NCBI GenBank assembly: GCA_027297005.1
Contig: JAPUIN010000303.1
Coordinates: forward strand, 1 to 10,222
Origin: Acidobacteriota bacterium
GTDB lineage: Bacteria; Acidobacteriota; Polarisedimenticolia; Gp22-AA2
Direction of reading: 5' to 3'
Length of the DNA: 10,222 nucleotides
Position 1 is the first letter of the stretch. Every line of letters starts with the position of its first letter. The notes under the pieces are model-generated. The model saw nothing but the letters and a program-made list of their open reading frames with translations, had not been told where the DNA came from and ran no database searches. Positions 6,972 to 10,222 of the stretch are shown in pieces. Both the position numbers and the translations under genes were made by a program.

Positions 6972-9900
6972 ATGAGACCGTTCGGCGCGCTTTCGGTGCT
7001 GTTGCTTTGTCTGGTGGCGTCTCCGCTGGTCGCGGCGGAGACCGAATCGGGAGATTCGGCACCGGGGCTTAATGCCTCGACGTTCAAGGGACTCGAGCTG
7101 CGCAGCCTGGGGCCCGCATTGATGTCGGGGCGCATCGCCGACATCGTGCTTCATCCAGAGAACAGGCATATCTGGTATGTCGGCGTCGGGAGTGGCGGGG
7201 TGTGGAAGACCGTCAACGCCGGGACGACCTGGACGCCGATCTTCGATTCCGAGGGGTCCTACTCGATCGGTTGCATCACGATCGATCCGAACCGGCCCGA
7301 CACCCTGTGGGTCGGCACGGGCGAGAACGTGAGCGGCCGCCATGTCGGATATGGCGACGGCGTTTATCGATCTCTCGACGGGGGCGTCTCCTGGACCAGG
7401 ATGGGGCTCGAGGATTCCCAGCACATCGGGATGATCCGGATCGATCCGCGCGATTCCGACGTCGTCTACGTGGCGTCGCAGGGTCCGCTCTGGTCGGCGG
7501 GCGGCGACCGGGGCCTCTTCAAGACCAGCGATGGCGGCCAGACCTGGAACAGGATCCTCGGTGGCGGCGAGCATGTGGGGGTCAGCGAGGTTCACCTCGA
7601 CCCACGCAATCCGGATGTGCTCTACGCCGTGACGTGGCAGCACTACAGGAATGTGGCGGTGCTGATGGACGGCGGGCCCGAGACGGGGATTCACAAGTCG
7701 ATCGACGGCGGCGCGACGTGGCGTGAGTTGACCGAGGGCCTGCCGGAGGAGGACATGGGGAAGATTGGTCTGGCGATCTCGCCGCAGAGGCCCGATGTCC
7801 TGTACGCGGGGATTGAGCTTGCCCGCCGGACGGGCGGCTTCTACCGATCCGAGGATGGAGGGGAGACCTGGGAGAAGCGCAGTGATTACGTCGCCGGCGG
7901 GACCGGCCCTCACTACTACCAGGAGATCTTCGCGAGCCCGCATCAGTTCGATCGGATCTACCACATGGACGTATTTCTGCACGTCTCCGACGACGGCGGC
8001 AAGACCTTCGTGAAGACCAAGCGCCTGGACAAGCACGTCGACCATCATGCGATGGCGTTCGATCCGGACGATCCGAACTACCTCATCGTCGGCAACGACG
8101 GCGGCATCTACGAGAGCTTCGATCGGGGGAGGAGCTGGCGCTTCACCGCCAACCTGCCCGTCACGCAGTTCTACAAGGTGACCGTCGACTACGACGAACC
8201 TTTTTACAACGTATACGGTGGCACGCAGGACAACAGCACGCAGGGCGGCCCCTCGCGCACGGATAACGTCGTCGGCATCCGTAACTCGGATTGGTCGGTG
8301 ATCCTCGGGGGGGACGGTCACCAGCCGGCTGCCGATCCCACCAACCCGGACATCGTTTACGCGGAGAGCCAGCAGGGGTACCTGAGCCGCTTCGACCGCC
8401 GGACCGGTGAGTCGGTCTCCATTCAGCCGCAGCCCGAGGAGGGCGCCCCCCCGGATCGTTTCAACTGGGATTCGCCGATCCTGATCAGCCCGCACGATTC
8501 CGCCCGGCTCTACTTCGCCAGCCAGCGCGTGTGGCGCAGCGGGGATCGCGGCGATTCCTGGACGGCGGCCAGCGGCGATCTCTCGCGCGGCCTCGATCGC
8601 CTGAAGCTGCCGGTGATGGGCCGGCAGTGGAGCTGGGATGCGCCCTGGGATCTCTACGCCATGTCGGACTACGGCACGATCACGTCGCTCTCGGAGTCGC
8701 CGCTGGTCGAGGGCCTGCTCTACGCCGGGACCGATGACGGCCTGATCCAGGTGAGCGAAGATGGCGGAAAGAACTGGCGCCGGATCGACTCGCTGCCAGG
8801 CGTGCCGGACTATTTCTTCGTGAACGACATCAAGGCCGATCTCTTCGATCCGGATACTGTGTACGTGGTCGTCGACAACCACAAGGCGGGTGACTTCCGG
8901 CCATTTGTTCTGAAGAGCGGTGATCGTGGCCGCTCATGGCGCGGGATTTCCGGCGATCTCCCCGACCGGCACATCGTCTGGCGCCTCGTGCAGGATCACG
9001 TCGTGCCGGATCTGCTGTTCCTCGGCACCGAGTTCGGTCTCTTCTTCACCGTCGATGGCGGCGGGAGATGGGTGAAGCTCTCCGGCGGCGTGCCGAACAT
9101 TCCGTTCCGCGATCTCGCCATCCAGAAACGCGAGAACGATCTGGTCGGCGCGACGTTCGGGCGGGGCTTCTACGTCCTGGACGACTACACGCCGCTGAGA
9201 GATATCACGGCCGGGATGCTGGAGAAGGAGACCGTGCTCTTCCCGGTTCGGGCCGTTCGCTGGTACGTCCCGCGCCGCCCCCTGGGGTGCGGATCGGAAG
9301 GATGTCGTGCCTCGCAGGGTGGGGCGTTCTTCCAGGCTCCGAATCCGCCGTTCGGTGCGGTCTTCACCTACTACCTGCCGGAGACGATCCGATCGATGAA
9401 AGAGCAGCGCCGTGAGCGGGAGAAACCTCTGGAGGAGGCCGGCAAGGACACTCCGTTCCCCGGTTGGGACAGGGTGATCGAAGAGGCGCGGGAGGACGCG
9501 CCGGCCATGGTCCTGACGGTGCGCGACGCGAAGGGGGACGTCATCCGTCACGTCGAGGGTCCCGTGAAGGCCGGCTTCCACCGGGTCGCCTGGGATCTCC
9601 GCTACCCGAACACCGATCCCTGGGTGCCGGAAGGTACGGACCCGGGATGGCGCCTTCCTGCGGGCGTGCTCGTGAACCCGGGCACCTACAGCGTCAGTAT
9701 GGGGCGGCGCATTGATGGGGTGCTCGAAGAGATCGGTCAAAGCCGGACGTTCGAGGTCATCTCCATTCGCGAGCCGACATTGAAGCGGTCGACGCAGGTG
9801 GAACGAGTCGCGTTCTCGCGACGCGTCGCCGAGCTCAGCCGGGCGGTCGCGGGCTCGGTCTCGGCGATCGATGAGACGGTCAAGGCGATCAAAGCGATCA

Positions 9901-10222
9901 AGGTGACCCTGCTGCGCTCGACGGCCAGCGCCGATCTGTACCAGGATGCGAACGCGATCGAGCAGGGAGCCATGCAGCTGCGCGACCGTCTGACGAGCAA
10001 CAGGGACCGCCAGCGGATGGGCGATCCTGGGCCGATGTCGATCAATGACCGCATCGATGTCGCCGCCACCGGCGCTCGTACCTCCGCCTATGGCCCGACC
10101 GCGACGCAGGCCCGCAACTTGGAAATTGCGGAGATCGACTTCAAAGAGGTCGGGCAAGCGCTCGATCGACTGATTGACCGGGAGTTCGCTGCACTCAAGA
10201 AGAAGCTGGACACCGCCGGGGT
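6972..10222 (+). CDS. Secreted VPS10/sortilin-like BNR (Asp-box) beta-propeller protein, 3' end missing
   Basis: The frame is open from ATG 6972 to the window end (1083 codons plus 2 bases). The C-terminal sequence ALKKKLDTAG looks like the last helix of this roughly 1,050-1,100-residue family, so probably few residues are missing. A signal peptide (residues 1-22, LVASPLVAA then ETES) directs export. Asp-box repeats of the S-x-D-x-G-x-T-W type are at 80, 134, 185, 243, 293, 339, 382, 523, 595, 649 and 693 (for example SLDGGVSW, TSDGGQTW, SEDGGETW), giving one very large or two stacked beta-propellers over 40-735. Family-type motifs include KHVDHHA (354-360), GNDGG (374-378), YGGTQDN (415-421), GGDGHQ (446-451) and FGRGFYVLDD (729-738). 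Residues 844-930 are a small beta-domain ending in a PGTYSV strand; 936-1083 are helical, probably coiled-coil. Such proteins are often labelled glycosyl hydrolase or VPS10 domain protein, but no glycosidase active site is evident and a binding or scaffold role is as likely. A CGSEGC pair (Cys773, Cys778) could form a disulfide. Confidence 0.93.
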   Translation, partial: MRPFGALSVLLLCLVASPLVAAETESGDSAPGLNASTFKGLELRSLGPALMSGRIADIVLHPENRHIWYVGVGSGGVWKTVNAGTTWTPIFDSEGSYSIGCITIDPNRPDTLWVGTGENVSGRHVGYGDGVYRSLDGGVSWTRMGLEDSQHIGMIRIDPRDSDVVYVASQGPLWSAGGDRGLFKTSDGGQTWNRILGGGEHVGVSEVHLDPRNPDVLYAVTWQHYRNVAVLMDGGPETGIHKSIDGGATWRELTEGLPEEDMGKIGLAISPQRPDVLYAGIELARRTGGFYRSEDGGETWEKRSDYVAGGTGPHYYQEIFASPHQFDRIYHMDVFLHVSDDGGKTFVKTKRLDKHVDHHAMAFDPDDPNYLIVGNDGGIYESFDRGRSWRFTANLPVTQFYKVTVDYDEPFYNVYGGTQDNSTQGGPSRTDNVVGIRNSDWSVILGGDGHQPAADPTNPDIVYAESQQGYLSRFDRRTGESVSIQPQPEEGAPPDRFNWDSPILISPHDSARLYFASQRVWRSGDRGDSWTAASGDLSRGLDRLKLPVMGRQWSWDAPWDLYAMSDYGTITSLSESPLVEGLLYAGTDDGLIQVSEDGGKNWRRIDSLPGVPDYFFVNDIKADLFDPDTVYVVVDNHKAGDFRPFVLKSGDRGRSWRGISGDLPDRHIVWRLVQDHVVPDLLFLGTEFGLFFTVDGGGRWVKLSGGVPNIPFRDLAIQKRENDLVGATFGRGFYVLDDYTPLRDITAGMLEKETVLFPVRAVRWYVPRRPLGCGSEGCRASQGGAFFQAPNPPFGAVFTYYLPETIRSMKEQRREREKPLEEAGKDTPFPGWDRVIEEAREDAPAMVLTVRDAKGDVIRHVEGPVKAGFHRVAWDLRYPNTDPWVPEGTDPGWRLPAGVLVNPGTYSVSMGRRIDGVLEEIGQSRTFEVISIREPTLKRSTQVERVAFSRRVAELSRAVAGSVSAIDETVKAIKAIKVTLLRSTASADLYQDANAIEQGAMQLRDRLTSNRDRQRMGDPGPMSINDRIDVAATGARTSAYGPTATQARNLEIAEIDFKEVGQALDRLIDREFAALKKKLDTAG

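Noticed and set aside
6798..8882. 694-codon open frame on the - strand under the end of the FG-GAP gene and the start of the VPS10/BNR gene
   Set aside because: It lies opposite strongly recognisable coding sequence, crosses the intergenic gap, and its translation is a low-complexity Arg/Val/Asp/Ile mix with no motif. Such antisense frames are expected in GC-rich genes.
8934..10157. 407-codon open frame on the - strand within the VPS10/BNR gene
   Set aside because: The opposite + frame carries clear BNR-family motifs throughout, while this translation is Arg-rich with no recognisable domain or signal.

Overview
The window is a high-GC bacterial segment with three large genes, all on the + strand and packed head to tail. 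Each encodes a big exported protein. Their combination points to a Gram-negative soil or sediment bacterium, most likely Acidobacteriota or a neighbouring candidate phylum: a CRTAC1-like FG-GAP/ASPIC lipoprotein, a VPS10/sortilin-like BNR-repeat protein, and a secreted PEP-synthase-like protein ending in a MopE-type D-x-D-x-D-G motif and a Cys-containing tail. The taxonomy is inferred from protein style only, since no rRNA or marker gene is present.

Layout: positions 1-163 are non-coding as far as I can see, with a weak promoter candidate. Positions 164-3547 encode a secreted protein with a phosphohistidine (swivelling) domain placed before a PEP/pyruvate-type ATP-grasp domain, the order seen in plant glucan water dikinases, followed by an unassigned beta-rich region, a metal-binding-type motif and a C-terminal tail. 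After 47 bases, positions 3595-6873 encode a lipoprotein with a roughly 420-residue uncharacterised helical region, a seven-loop FG-GAP/VCBS propeller and a C-terminal ASPIC/UnbV domain. After a 98-base gap holding two small inverted repeats and a good ribosome binding site, position 6972 starts a VPS10/BNR-type protein that runs off the window end, probably only a few residues short of its stop.

Shared direction, short gaps and universal export signals make one transcription unit plausible, though the 98-base gap could hold its own promoter. The products would act in the periplasm or on the cell surface. No pathway can be assigned from sequence alone. The most unusual item is the first protein: both dikinase active-site signatures (swivel-domain His and ATP-grasp residues) are retained in a protein that carries a signal peptide and so should work where ATP is scarce. 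No RNA genes, mobile elements, CRISPR arrays or defence genes were seen. The long opposite-strand open frames are GC-rich shadows.
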